This document shows positions 44,298 through 54,218 of a DNA stretch of 64,000 nt, in pieces (positions within the stretch are counted from its first letter, which is position 1; each line of letters opens with the position of its first letter). The notes under the pieces are model-generated. The model was not told the origin of the DNA. It searched no databases and saw only the letters and a list, made by a program, of their open reading frames with translations. The position numbers were made by a program, and so were the translations under genes. Source of the DNA: Acidobacteriota bacterium (GTDB taxonomy: Bacteria; Acidobacteriota; Terriglobia; Terriglobales; Acidobacteriaceae); contig JAJYBU010000012.1 in the NCBI GenBank assembly GCA_021778845.1, positions 1 to 64,000 on the forward strand. Direction: 5' to 3'.

Positions 44298-44392
44298 TTC
44301 GGATTAGCAGCCGGCTTCAGCCCCGGCCAGGTTTCAACCGGCGCATCAAACCGCACCGGAGCATCATCAAAAGTACACGAGGGACACACATC

Positions 44393-44812
44393 ATGGCATA
44401 CAGCGAAAAGGTAGTCGATCACTACGAACATCCCCGCAACGTCGGCACGCTCGACAAGAGCTCTGCCGAAGTTGGAACCGGCCTCGTCGGCGCACCGGAG
44501 TGCGGCGACGTCATGCGCCTCCAGATCCGCGTCAATCCCGAGACGCAGGTCATCGAAGACGCCAAGTTCAAGACCTTCGGCTGCGGCTCGGCCATCGCCT
44601 CCAGCTCCCTCGCCACCGAGTGGGTCAAGGGCAAGACGGTCGCCGAGGCCCTTTCCATCTCCAACACCGACATCGTCAAGGAACTCTCCCTGCCGCCAGT
44701 AAAGATCCACTGCTCCGTGCTCGCCGAGGACGCCATCCGCGCCGCCATCGGCGACTGGAAGCAGAAGAACAACGTCGCCGAAGCATCCGCAGTAGCGGTC
44801 GCTGCTCACTAA
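44393..44812 (+). CDS. iscU: Fe-S cluster assembly scaffold IscU
   Basis: 139 residues. The three ligand Cys are in GAPECGDVMRL (with the partner Asp), FKTFGCGSAIASSS and KIHCSVLAEDAI. YSEKVVDHYEHPRNVGTLD is the typical start. It receives sulfur from IscS and hands clusters on with HscA/HscB, both encoded downstream. Confidence 0.95.
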   Translation: MAYSEKVVDHYEHPRNVGTLDKSSAEVGTGLVGAPECGDVMRLQIRVNPETQVIEDAKFKTFGCGSAIASSSLATEWVKGKTVAEALSISNTDIVKELSLPPVKIHCSVLAEDAIRAAIGDWKQKNNVAEASAVAVAAH

Positions 44813-44845
44813 TCCTCCTTTCTCCCAAGGGGCCCCCCACCCATG

Positions 44846-44995
44846 ACAGCCCCCGCTGCCATGGGTGGAATTCACAAGCTTCAGCGCCAACGGCGCGACA
44901 TCTACCAGCCTGGGCCGAAGGCCTGGGTCCCCGCCCCCGGAAGCTCCGAGGGCTGAAAGCCCGGCATCAACATATTCGGGGCAACGCCCCGGGTC
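44846..44995 (+). repeat. palindromic intergenic elements between iscU and iscA
   Basis: The CACCCATG...CATGGGTG hairpin (44846-44875) is followed by GCCTGGGCCGAAGGCCTGGG, GGGCTGAAAGCCC and GGGGCAACGCCCC, each a short stem-loop. The arrangement looks like a composite repetitive element of the REP class. Confidence 0.55.
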
Positions 44996-45013
44996 ACCTC
45001 CTCAGGACCGCTT

Positions 45014-45511
45014 ATGTCCACGATCTCCATCTCGACCACCACCAGCCAGTCCATGAGCGCTCCCGCGCCCGACGCCAACAAGGATCCGCTCGCCGGCATG
45101 ACCCTGCTCACCGCCGAAGGCCAGCAACCCCGCGCCAAAGCCGCCATCGAGATCACGAAGAGCGCCCTCAAGCGCATCCGCATCGCAATGGCCAAGGAAG
45201 GCATCTCGCCCGACGCCGGCGGTCTCCGCGTAGGCATCCAGGGCGGAGGCTGCAGCGGCCTCAGCTACAACATCCGCTTCGACACCCAGCCCCGCGAACG
45301 CGACCGCACCTTCGTCTTCGGCGCCGGCATCGAAACACCCAACGACCCCAGCGGCGCCAAGCCCGTCCGCATCTTCGTCGACCCCAAATCCTTCCTCTAC
45401 CTGGCCGGCATGGTCCTCGACTTCGAAGAGACTCTCATGCGCCAGGGCTTCAACTTCATCAACCCCAACTCCACCAAATCCTGCGGTTGCGGCTCCTCCT
45501 TCTCCGCGTAA
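45014..45511 (+). CDS. iscA: A-type Fe-S carrier IscA
   Basis: 165 residues, with a non-family N-terminal extension of about 40 residues. The core begins IEITKSALKRIRIAMAKEG and has the ligand Cys in QGGGCSGLSYNIRF and SCGCGSSFSA at the end. SufA or ErpA-type naming would also fit; the position after iscU favours IscA. Confidence 0.88.
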   Translation: MSTISISTTTSQSMSAPAPDANKDPLAGMTLLTAEGQQPRAKAAIEITKSALKRIRIAMAKEGISPDAGGLRVGIQGGGCSGLSYNIRFDTQPRERDRTFVFGAGIETPNDPSGAKPVRIFVDPKSFLYLAGMVLDFEETLMRQGFNFINPNSTKSCGCGSSFSA

Positions 45512-45623
45512 ATGGAGCTTTAGCCCTTGGTACTACTGTTTGACAACAGGCAGGATGGGCAATAACTTCATAGTTGAGATTCTGAGCGACTCAGTAATTG
45601 AGATTCGCCATGGCTCATAGGCG

Positions 45624-45643
45624 AAATGGCCTGTGTGCCATTT
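45624..45643 (+). terminator. possible terminator of iscRSUA / boundary before hicAB
   Basis: AAATGGC-CTGTGT-GCCATTT, 7-bp stem followed by TCTATTT. Just upstream, TTGAGATTC occurs twice (45572 and 45596) flanking CTGAGCGACTCAG, a dyad that may be the hicAB operator. Confidence 0.35.
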
Positions 45644-45679
45644 TCTATTTGGAGCAACCAATAGGAATAGGGGAATCTC

Positions 45680-45871
45680 ATGAAGTATCGCGACATCGTC
45701 AAACGCATTGAGCAGGATGGCTGGTATTGGAAACGTACCAGTGGCAGTCACCACATTTACAAGCATCCAACAAAACCCGGAAACGTCATAGTCGCCTATC
45801 ATGGTGGCAAAGACATACCTGAGGGAACGGTAAAGAGTATTCTGAGGCAAGCCGGATTGGAGCAGGAGTAA
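45680..45871 (+). CDS. hicA: HicA family mRNA interferase toxin
   Basis: 63 residues, dsRBD-like fold. KYRDIVKRIEQDGWYWKRTSGSHHIYKHP includes the catalytic His in the SGSHHIYKHP motif. GGKDIPEGTVKSILRQAGL closes it. AGGGGAA precedes the ATG. It cleaves mRNA when free of HicB. The pair sits inside the isc cluster and has slightly less C-biased codons than its neighbours. Confidence 0.92.
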   Translation: MKYRDIVKRIEQDGWYWKRTSGSHHIYKHPTKPGNVIVAYHGGKDIPEGTVKSILRQAGLEQE

Positions 45872-45874
45872 GCG

Positions 45875-46093
45875 ATGCGCGACTATCTCGTCATCATTGA
45901 GCAAGGTAAAGACGGCGGCTGGGGAGCTTACGCCCCCGATCTACCTGGCCTCGGTGTAGCTGCTGAAACTCGCGAAGAGGTGGAGACTCTGATTCGCGAA
46001 GGCATCCGTATTTACATCGAAGAGCTGCGCACCGACGGTCTCCCCATCCCAGAGTCCAGCACCTTTGCCGAGCGCATCTCCGTAGCCGCCTAA
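45875..46093 (+). CDS. hicB: HicB family antitoxin, short form
   Basis: 72 residues starting 3 nt after hicA. YLVIIEQGKDGGWGAYAPDLPGLGVAAETREEVETLIREGIRIYIEEL is the partially degraded RNase-H-like fold of HicB, followed by GLPIPES. It lacks an added DNA-binding domain, so autoregulation may need the complex or be absent. Its stop directly abuts the stop of the convergent DUF6624 gene. Confidence 0.92.
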   Translation: MRDYLVIIEQGKDGGWGAYAPDLPGLGVAAETREEVETLIREGIRIYIEELRTDGLPIPESSTFAERISVAA

Positions 46094-46783
46094 CTACCGC
46101 ACCCCCGCCACCTGATCGCTCACCGGCAGGTGATACATGTGCGCCAGCATCTCTTCATACGTCTTCATCGGCGGCAGGAACACGCTCGCTCTCCGCGCAT
46201 CGAGCCCCTCCGGATCCTCCACCGCTACCATCGCCATCTTCCCGCCGACGACCTTGAACTGCGTTCCATAGCGCTGCAGCTTACCCTCGCCGATCAAGTC
46301 CTTATCCACCACCGTCGCCAGCGCCGACCCGTCGATCTTCCCCTCCCCCGCCAGCCTCTCCAGCCGCGGCAATAACGACACCTGCCACGCATGGTCCGGC
46401 GTATGCGTCAGCATCGCCATCGCGTCGTTCGACGCGTCATACCCCACCATCGCAATCGTCGGCCACCCATGCCGCGCCACAATCTCTTTCAACTCCGTCG
46501 TCAACTGCCGATCCACCTCCGCCGTCTTCGCCGTATACACCGGATGCCCCGTCCCCGCACCGCGAGCCGCCTGGTCGCTCGCATACATCGCGACCAGCTT
46601 CTCGCGCAGCGCCGCATCCGTCCCCGCACCATTGCGCTTGATTAACTCCGCCCGCCGCGCAGCCAGATCATTCCTCCACACCGCATCGGCGCCCGTCCCG
46701 GCAGCAGCCGTCGCCTGCGCCTTCGCTCCACTCGCCATCCCCAAACACAGCACGAGCAGCGCCCACACTCTCAGCATCTTCAT
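46094..46783 (-). CDS. DUF6624-like exported protein
   Basis: 229 residues from the ATG at 46783; the track ORF begins upstream. A signal peptide (MLRVWALLVLCLGMASGAKAQ) leads to a helical domain with VARHGWPTIAMVGYDASNDAMAMLTHTP, LQRYGTQF and YEEMLAHMYHLPV, the pattern of DUF6624 proteins. Function unknown. It is convergent with hicB with no gap and divergent from hscB. Confidence 0.7.
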   Translation of the reverse strand: MKMLRVWALLVLCLGMASGAKAQATAAAGTGADAVWRNDLAARRAELIKRNGAGTDAALREKLVAMYASDQAARGAGTGHPVYTAKTAEVDRQLTTELKEIVARHGWPTIAMVGYDASNDAMAMLTHTPDHAWQVSLLPRLERLAGEGKIDGSALATVVDKDLIGEGKLQRYGTQFKVVGGKMAMVAVEDPEGLDARRASVFLPPMKTYEEMLAHMYHLPVSDQVAGVR

Positions 46784-46964
46784 GCCCTTAAGTGTAAGCC
46801 CGCCCAATTGCTTCGGCGCAGCGCCTGATACATCTGCTCGCCGCCCCACCCAGGATTCTTCAGCCGTCTTTTTCCCGCTCCCCACGCCACCACCCACTTC
46901 GCCCTTAGCACAGCCAGCGTCGTTAGACCTGTCAAGCCCCCTCAACGGCACAAAACAGCCAGAA

Positions 46965-47040
46965 CCCGCATAAACACTGGCGATTAAATCACTAACAACT
47001 TGGCATAGTTACCCCACCCAACCACGTACAATGGAAGTAG
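46965..47040 (+). promoter_or_regulatory. conserved leader block 1 upstream of hscB
   Basis: TAAACACTGGCGATT, then TGGCATAGTT at 47001 and TACAAT at 47027; 20 nt separate TGGCAT from TACAAT. Aligns without gaps to the scpB and serA copies. Confidence 0.65.
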
Positions 47041-47055
47041 ACCCAAAACCACCCT

Positions 47056-47084
47056 GCCCGGCAGCCGCCGGGCCTTCGTTTTTT
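47056..47084 (+). terminator. intrinsic terminator in the hscB leader
   Basis: GCCCGGC-AGCC-GCCGGGC followed by CTTCGTTTTTT. The stem starts only 24 nt after TACAAT of block 1, so any transcript begun there would stop after about 45 nt unless read through. Confidence 0.7.
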
Positions 47085-47143
47085 AATCACTCACCGCGAG
47101 AATGGCGAAGCCGGACTACCACAAGTCCGGCCTCATCCCCATT

Positions 47144-47183
47144 CCCCTCAAGACTTTAGGCCCAAAAGTACCCCGGGGGGAGG
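47144..47183 (+). promoter_or_regulatory. conserved leader block 2 upstream of hscB
   Basis: CCCCTCAAGACTTTAGGCCC, AAAAGTACCCC, then GGGGGGAGG. The ACTTT/AAAGT stem and G run match the scpB and serA copies. It ends about 44 nt before the hscB ATG. Confidence 0.6.
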
Positions 47184-47226
47184 CCCCCATGCCATCCAAC
47201 CCGCGCAGCGGGTACTCTAACAACAC

Positions 47227-47829
47227 ATGAGCCCCGACTACTTCACCCTCTTCTCCCTCCCGCAGCATCTCCACCTCGACCTCGCAGCCCTCGAGAAGGC
47301 CTTTTACGCCCAATCGCGCAAGCTCCACCCCGACCGCTTCGCCAGTCAGCCCCTCGAAGCCCAGCAGGCCGCGCTCGCCGCCAGTTCGCAGCTCAACGAC
47401 GCCTACCGCACCCTCCGCGACCCCATCCTCCGCACCGAATACCTGCTCTCCCTCCAGGGCATCCAGCTCGAAGAGCAATCCCGCGCCGCCACTGACCTTG
47501 CAAAGGCCAGCGGCATCACCAAAAAGCAAGTAGCTCCCCCCGACCTCCTCGAAGAAGCCTTCGAGCTCAACATGGCCCTCGAAGAGATGAAGATGGGCGG
47601 CGACGACCCTGACGCCCGCGAGCAACTCGAGATCGCGCGCGTTAAATTCACCGCCATGCTCACCGAAGCCCACGAGCAGCTCGAAGCCCTCTGGACCGCG
47701 TGGGACACTGCCGTAGACACCAGCAACGAAGCATCCAAAGACTCCGCCAAACAGGCCATGGTCGCTCTGCTCAACCGCCGCACCTACATCCGCAACCTCG
47801 TCCGGGACGTCATCGCCGCCCTCGAATAG
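47227..47829 (+). CDS. hscB: Fe-S protein assembly co-chaperone HscB
   Basis: 200 residues. The N-terminal J domain shows YFTLFSLPQHLHLDLAALEKAFYAQSRKLHPDRF with the HPD tripeptide. The C-terminal helical domain (LLEEAFELNMALEEM) is the IscU-binding part. HscB delivers IscU to HscA. It is separated from iscA by hicAB and DUF6624, and from hscA by three unrelated genes. Confidence 0.93.
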   Translation: MSPDYFTLFSLPQHLHLDLAALEKAFYAQSRKLHPDRFASQPLEAQQAALAASSQLNDAYRTLRDPILRTEYLLSLQGIQLEEQSRAATDLAKASGITKKQVAPPDLLEEAFELNMALEEMKMGGDDPDAREQLEIARVKFTAMLTEAHEQLEALWTAWDTAVDTSNEASKDSAKQAMVALLNRRTYIRNLVRDVIAALE

Positions 47830-47902
47830 CCAGCTCTCACTTCCACCAGCCGCACCGCATCCATCACTCCCACCACCCATCCCAATCTGGTATCAAACAA
47901 CC

Positions 47903-48793
47903 ATGCGCCTGCTCTCCCGATCCATACATCTCGCGGCCGCCGTCCTCTCAGTGCTCGCATGCACCCGGATCCCAGCGCAACAAAACCCCGACTGGACCAC
48001 CCCTCTCACCCCATTCCGCATCGCCCCCAACCTCTACTACGTCGGCAGCCGAGACCTCGCCTCCTACCTCATCACCACCCCCGCCGGCGACATCCTCATC
48101 AACTCCAACCTCGCCTCCTCACCGCCACAGATCCGCCACAGCGTCGAGCAACTCGGCTTTCACTTCTCCGACATCAAGATCCTCCTCATCAGCCACGCCC
48201 ACTTCGACCACGCCGCCGGCAGCGCCGCGATCCTCCAACAAACGCACGCCCGCTACATGGTCATGGACGCCGACGTCTCCACCATCGAAACCGGTGGCCG
48301 CACCGACTTCGCCCACTTCACGACCTTCCCCCCAACCCGCGTCGACCGCATCCTCCACGACGGCAGCACCGTCCAACTCGGGGGCATCACCCTCACCGCG
48401 CACAAGACCGCCGGCCACACCCCTGGCTGCACCACCTGGACCATGCAGGTCATCGAAGACGGCAAGCCCCTCAACGTCGTGATCGTAGGCAGCGTCACCG
48501 CCCTCAGCGAATACCGCCTCGTCGCCACCCCCGGCCATCCCGCCTCCTACCCCGGCATCGCGCAGGACTTCGCACACACCTTCGACGTTCTCAACGCGCT
48601 CCCCTGCGACATCTTCCTCAGCTCACACGGCAGCTACTTCGACCTGCTCAGTAAGCTCGCGCGCATGAAGGCCGAAGGCTCCTCAGTCTGGATCGATTCC
48701 GCCGGCTACAAGCGCGCCATCGCTCAAAGCCGCGTCGACTTTGAAGCCGACCTCGCCCGCCAGCAAACCGCCGCCGCCCATCTCCACTCCTAG
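47903..48793 (+). CDS. subclass B3-like metallo-beta-lactamase fold hydrolase
   Basis: 296 residues with a signal peptide or lipobox-like start (AAAVLSVLACTRIPAQ). Zinc motifs: LLISHAHFDHAAG, AGHTPGCTTW and LSSHGSYFDL, the His-x-His-x-Asp-His, His196 and His263 equivalents of subclass B3 enzymes. VGSVTALSEYRLV stands where classical B3 enzymes differ, so activity on beta-lactams is likely but unproven. It follows hscB by 73 nt on the same strand and overlaps the convergent DinB gene end by 4 nt. Confidence 0.85.
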   Translation: MRLLSRSIHLAAAVLSVLACTRIPAQQNPDWTTPLTPFRIAPNLYYVGSRDLASYLITTPAGDILINSNLASSPPQIRHSVEQLGFHFSDIKILLISHAHFDHAAGSAAILQQTHARYMVMDADVSTIETGGRTDFAHFTTFPPTRVDRILHDGSTVQLGGITLTAHKTAGHTPGCTTWTMQVIEDGKPLNVVIVGSVTALSEYRLVATPGHPASYPGIAQDFAHTFDVLNALPCDIFLSSHGSYFDLLSKLARMKAEGSSVWIDSAGYKRAIAQSRVDFEADLARQQTAAAHLHS

Positions 48794-49257
48794 CGCCGCT
48801 TCAACCCCGCCAGATGATGCAGGTCATGTCCCGCCATCGTCTCCACGATCGTCCAGAGCGTCATCTCCCCGCGCTCCGGGTGCATCACGGCCTTACGCTT
48901 ATCTTCCTCGCTCATTGCACCGACAAACGCAACATTCCAGGCCCGCAACGCTTTGAAGGACTCCAACGCACCCTCCAGCGAGTACGCATCGTACATACGC
49001 GCCCACATATCCTGATCGAACGGCTGCATCATGCGCTCCCCCGCAAACGCCTGCCGCAGCCGAAAGCCAAATGCAATCTCGCAGTCTGCCAGGTGTGCCA
49101 CAATCTCCCGCACGCACCATTTCCCCGGCGCTGGCCGAGCCTCAATCTCCGCCGTACTCAACCCATCCAACACCAGCCCCAGCCGCCGTGGCGTCTCGGC
49201 CATCACCTTCGCGGCATCGCGTCCGCCCAACATCTCCGCATACGGATTCACGCTCAT
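48790..49257 (-). CDS. DinB family putative metal-dependent protein
   Basis: 155 residues from the ATG at 49257, which overlaps the stop of the VOC gene (ATGA). A four-helix bundle with the DinB His triad: VREIVAHLADCE and METMAGHDLHHLAGL as WTIVETMAGHDLHHL. Members are metal-binding, some thiol transferases. Function unknown. Translationally coupled to the VOC gene. Confidence 0.85.
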   Translation of the reverse strand: MSVNPYAEMLGGRDAAKVMAETPRRLGLVLDGLSTAEIEARPAPGKWCVREIVAHLADCEIAFGFRLRQAFAGERMMQPFDQDMWARMYDAYSLEGALESFKALRAWNVAFVGAMSEEDKRKAVMHPERGEMTLWTIVETMAGHDLHHLAGLKRR

Positions 49258-49700
49258 GCCTTCACTCCGCTCGCAAACGCCCACGGATCATACTCGCCCA
49301 CCGACCACAGGTATCCCTCCGGATCGCGCACGCTGAACGCCTTCCCTCCGTACTCCATCTCCTTCAACTCCATCACCACCTCAGCGCCCGCGGCCTTCAC
49401 TCGCTCCCACATAGGAGCACAATCCGCCGCCACCAGATACAGAGGCGAGGTCACCCGTCCGCCAATCTCCCCCGGCGTCGCATACAGCCGCGTCAGCGGC
49501 CCCGGATTCGTCGCCGACCCCAGCATGATCATCCCCGTCCCAAACCTCATCTCCGCATGCGCCACAGTCCCCTCCGTCCCCTCATACACCGCATGTCGCA
49601 CGAACCCAAACACCCGTTCCAGCCAGTCAATCGCCGCATGCGCATCTCGATACCGCACACTGGGAATCAGCACCGACCCAACCTTCCCTATATCGTTCAT
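49254..49700 (-). CDS. VOC (glyoxalase/bleomycin resistance) family protein
   Basis: 148 residues from the ATG at 49700; ATGs at 49709 and 49712 are alternatives. The track ORF to 50699 reads across hscA. VGSVLIPSVRYRDAHAAIDWLERVFGF and VRDPEGYLWSVGEYDPW are the two beta-alpha-beta signatures. Substrate unknown. Head of the VOC-DinB pair, divergent from hscA with about 210 nt between them. Confidence 0.87.
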   Translation of the reverse strand: MNDIGKVGSVLIPSVRYRDAHAAIDWLERVFGFVRHAVYEGTEGTVAHAEMRFGTGMIMLGSATNPGPLTRLYATPGEIGGRVTSPLYLVAADCAPMWERVKAAGAEVVMELKEMEYGGKAFSVRDPEGYLWSVGEYDPWAFASGVKA

Positions 49701-49910
49701 ACCGAACATCATCCACCCCAGCCCCTCATCTGCACAACCAAAAAACGCGCCCTCCGCAGCGGAGCCTGTCCGCCTCCACAGCACCCACATTGTGCCGCAT
49801 CGCCCCATCTCGGACAAAATCCGTCGGATATAGGACAATAGTTCTTGGCGCACCTTTTTTGATCCCGCACCCTGGGACCCCATCCGCGCCCACGGAAAGC
49901 AGAGGAAGCA

Positions 49911-51935
<2,025 letters not shown>

Positions 51936-52061
51936 CGCATCGCTCCCATGGGCACTCAGTGCAGGGGTGTGCGTTCCCATCTGTGGACTGCCCTCTTGAT
52001 CGGGGCGCAGCAGCGCGACAATGCCTGCGTTTCTCTTGGTTGTTAGCGCGTCAGACGGAAC

Positions 52062-52997
52062 CTACAACACGAGACCGGTGGACTGGGCCTGCTCGTGGGC
52101 ATGGTAACTGCTTCGTACTAGCGGACCAGACTCGACGTGGCGGAATCCCATGCCGAGCGCCTCATGCTTGAGGAAAGCGAACTCCTCAGGGGTATAGAAG
52201 CGGGACATCGGCAGATGATCGCGGCTTGGACGCAGGTATTGCCCTATCGTCAGGATGTCCACCTTGCGGTCAGCAAGGTCGCGGAAGACGCCGAGAAGCT
52301 CGTGCATCTCCTCGCCCATGCCGACGATGATCCCGGTCTTGGTCACGAGCGGGCCCAGTTCGTGCATCGTGGACTCACTCTTTGCCTCGGCTAAAAATTC
52401 CAGGCTGCGCTCGTACCGGCCGCCGGACTTTGCAACCCGGTAAAGCCGGGGCACGGTCTCGATGTTGTGGTTCAGAATCTCGGGCCGCGCGGCAACTACC
52501 ATCTGCCGAGCCTCAGCCACACCCTGAAAGTCGGGGGTCAGCACTTCGACCTGCGTTCCGGGAGACTGGCGGCGGATCTCGAGGATGACGTTGACGAAGG
52601 CCTGTGCTGCGCCAAGGTTGTCATCGTCGCGGTTCACGCTGGTAATGACTGCGTGCGCCAGCCCAAGTTGCGCCACCGCATAGGCCACCCGCTGCGGCTC
52701 CGTGTGATCAATCGGCTCAGGCTTGCCCTTGGGCACAGCGCAGAAGCCACAGCGCCGCGTGCACAGATTCCCTAGCATCATGAACGTCGCTGTCTTGTGG
52801 TTCCAGCACTCGCCGATGTTGGGGCAGTGCGCGCTCTCGCAGACCGTATTGAGCTTCAGCTCGCGGGCCAGCTTCTTGAGGTCATGAAACGTCTCGCCTA
52901 TGGGAGCACGGGCCTTCAGCCACTCGGGCTTGGCGACCGGCCTGCGCGGCGAAAGGTCGATCTGGATCAGAGCGTCGGATTGGACCAAAGGCATCAT
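52062..52997 (-). CDS. lipA: lipoyl synthase
   Basis: 311 residues from one of two tandem ATGs (52997 or 52994) with AAGAGAG upstream; the track start is too far upstream. Radical SAM enzyme that inserts sulfur into octanoyl groups. Auxiliary cluster CESAHCPNIGEC, SAM cluster CTRRCGFCAV, and SSYHA near the end for the terminal Ser ligand. It depends on Fe-S assembly, which is encoded just upstream in the window. It is convergent with hscA, with 126 nt between stops. Confidence 0.95.
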   Translation of the reverse strand: MMPLVQSDALIQIDLSPRRPVAKPEWLKARAPIGETFHDLKKLARELKLNTVCESAHCPNIGECWNHKTATFMMLGNLCTRRCGFCAVPKGKPEPIDHTEPQRVAYAVAQLGLAHAVITSVNRDDDNLGAAQAFVNVILEIRRQSPGTQVEVLTPDFQGVAEARQMVVAARPEILNHNIETVPRLYRVAKSGGRYERSLEFLAEAKSESTMHELGPLVTKTGIIVGMGEEMHELLGVFRDLADRKVDILTIGQYLRPSRDHLPMSRFYTPEEFAFLKHEALGMGFRHVESGPLVRSSYHAHEQAQSTGLVL

Positions 52998-53142
52998 CGG
53001 CTCTCTTGATTGTAGATGGTTTCGCCAGATGAAGGCATTGGGTGCTGCTGGGCAGCGTTGATTCCCGCTACCGCAACGTTTCATTTCAGGGCAAGAAGCG
53101 TGACATCTAAAGTTTTGGGAAGCAACCGCCGATAAACCCAAT

Positions 53143-53277
53143 ATGAAACTCGACCTTGTGCTGGCACTCGCCTCGATCGCCATCCTGCTCACTCCCTGGC
53201 TAATGGATGCCGGGATGAGCCATCAACTTCGGAAGTTCATGAAAAACCAGGAAAGGCAGTCGAATCACGATCTGTAG
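53143..53277 (+). CDS. 44-residue single-helix membrane peptide (putative)
   Basis: Not in the ORF track. ATG at 53143 to TAG at 53275: MKLDLVLALASIAILLTPWL gives one clear membrane helix, followed by a charged tail (RKFMKNQERQSNHDL). No strong ribosome site is visible. Composition fits a small inner-membrane protein, but coding potential rests on this one frame only. It is divergent from lipA. Confidence 0.4.
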   Translation: MKLDLVLALASIAILLTPWLMDAGMSHQLRKFMKNQERQSNHDL

Positions 53278-53354
53278 GGGAGGCGCACATCTGTAGCATT
53301 TCCGTCCGCCATCATCCGTACCGAGCTCACCCGAGGTGAAGCCAAATAGCACGT

Positions 53355-53798
53355 CTAGCGCAGGCGCTCACGGACTTCTGGCCGGCTGAGATAGAGAAAA
53401 AACACCAGCGCGAAGAGGCCGTTGATGATGTACGGCGGAATATGGGTCCGGTGGAAGCCGTAGAAGTATCCGGCAGCCATCAGCAGGCAGCCTGCCGTGA
53501 CCAGCGACCATCCCCAGCGGCGCAGACGCAACATCCCGAAGACGCCCACTACCAGTAGCGTGCAAACACCGAGGATGCTGTACTTGGCCGCGCTGTGTCC
53601 AAACGTCCCGTTCATCGCCGCAAACGCGTTGAGCATCGCCAGCACCAGCAAATACATTCCGATCAGCGCCATGCCCGGGAGCATTCCCTTGCTCTCCCCG
53701 GCGGGTGTTCCGGGCAGGTGGCGCGCACCGAAGCCCGCGTCCTGGGCAGGCGGGGGCGTCGAAGTCTTAGGCGGAAGCGGAGACTCGTCTGGGTTCAT
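53355..53798 (-). CDS. membrane protein of unknown function
   Basis: 147 residues. A Pro-rich cytosolic head (SPLPPKTSTPPPAQDAG) and four hydrophobic segments starting LPGMALIGMYLLVLAMLNAFAAM. I do not recognise a family. It starts 9 nt after the cytochrome c stop, so it is probably part of the same operon. Confidence 0.6.
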   Translation of the reverse strand: MNPDESPLPPKTSTPPPAQDAGFGARHLPGTPAGESKGMLPGMALIGMYLLVLAMLNAFAAMNGTFGHSAAKYSILGVCTLLVVGVFGMLRLRRWGWSLVTAGCLLMAAGYFYGFHRTHIPPYIINGLFALVFFLYLSRPEVRERLR

Positions 53799-53807
53799 GG
53801 ATCTCGT

Positions 53808-54170
53808 CTAGAGCGTGTGGAGGTAGGCCAGCAGGTCATCGAGATTCTGCATAGTCATCGGCACTCCCGGCATCATGCCATGGCCCTGGAGAATCGTAAC
53901 CCGCAGGCGGTCATCGTTGGCCGGAGCTCCGCTGGGCAGGTACTGCTGCTTGAAGACACCCAGCATCGACGGTCCGTGCAGCGCATCGGAGTCGCGGTCA
54001 TCGTGGCACTGCGCGCATTTAGCCTGAAATACTTCGTGCCCCTGCATCTGCTGGGCATTCAACTGGCTGAGCGGCATGGGCGGTGGAGCGGAGTGACATC
54101 CGGCAAACACAGCGAACAACGTAACACCAAGACAGCAGAGCGAGAGTCGCGTCCCTATCGATGCATTCAC
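53808..54170 (-). CDS. class I cytochrome c, membrane-anchored
   Basis: About 120 residues from a GTG at 54170 with AGGAGAGGG upstream; the track ATG at 54209 is less likely. Signal and lipobox (CCLGVTLFAVFAGC). The heme site is FQAKCAQCHDDRD, and GHGMMPGVPMTMQNLDDLLAYL gives the distal Met and last helix. Electron carrier in the periplasm. It lies between the PpiC gene and a small membrane protein gene. Confidence 0.87.
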   Translation of the reverse strand: MNASIGTRLSLCCLGVTLFAVFAGCHSAPPPMPLSQLNAQQMQGHEVFQAKCAQCHDDRDSDALHGPSMLGVFKQQYLPSGAPANDDRLRVTILQGHGMMPGVPMTMQNLDDLLAYLHTL

Positions 54171-54218
54171 TTCGATTCCCTCTCCTGTTATGTCGGACCT
54201 GCGGTGCACCTGTTGACG

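Larger units (their letters stand above)
46784..47226. other. hscB leader region, no gene
   Basis: 443 nt between divergent genes. It holds conserved block 1, a strong hairpin with a T run, a second hairpin (GCCGGACT-ACCAC-AAGTCCGGC near 47110-47131) and conserved block 2, all on the hscB side. The first 180 nt should include the DUF6624 promoter. Confidence 0.7.

Noticed and set aside
45533-45904. 123-residue minus-strand ORF over hicA
   Set aside because: Antisense to a clear HicA; no recognisable domain.
49820-49850. IscR-type operator at hscA
   Set aside because: ATCCGTCGGAT is palindromic but does not resemble the palindrome before iscR; too little to name a site.
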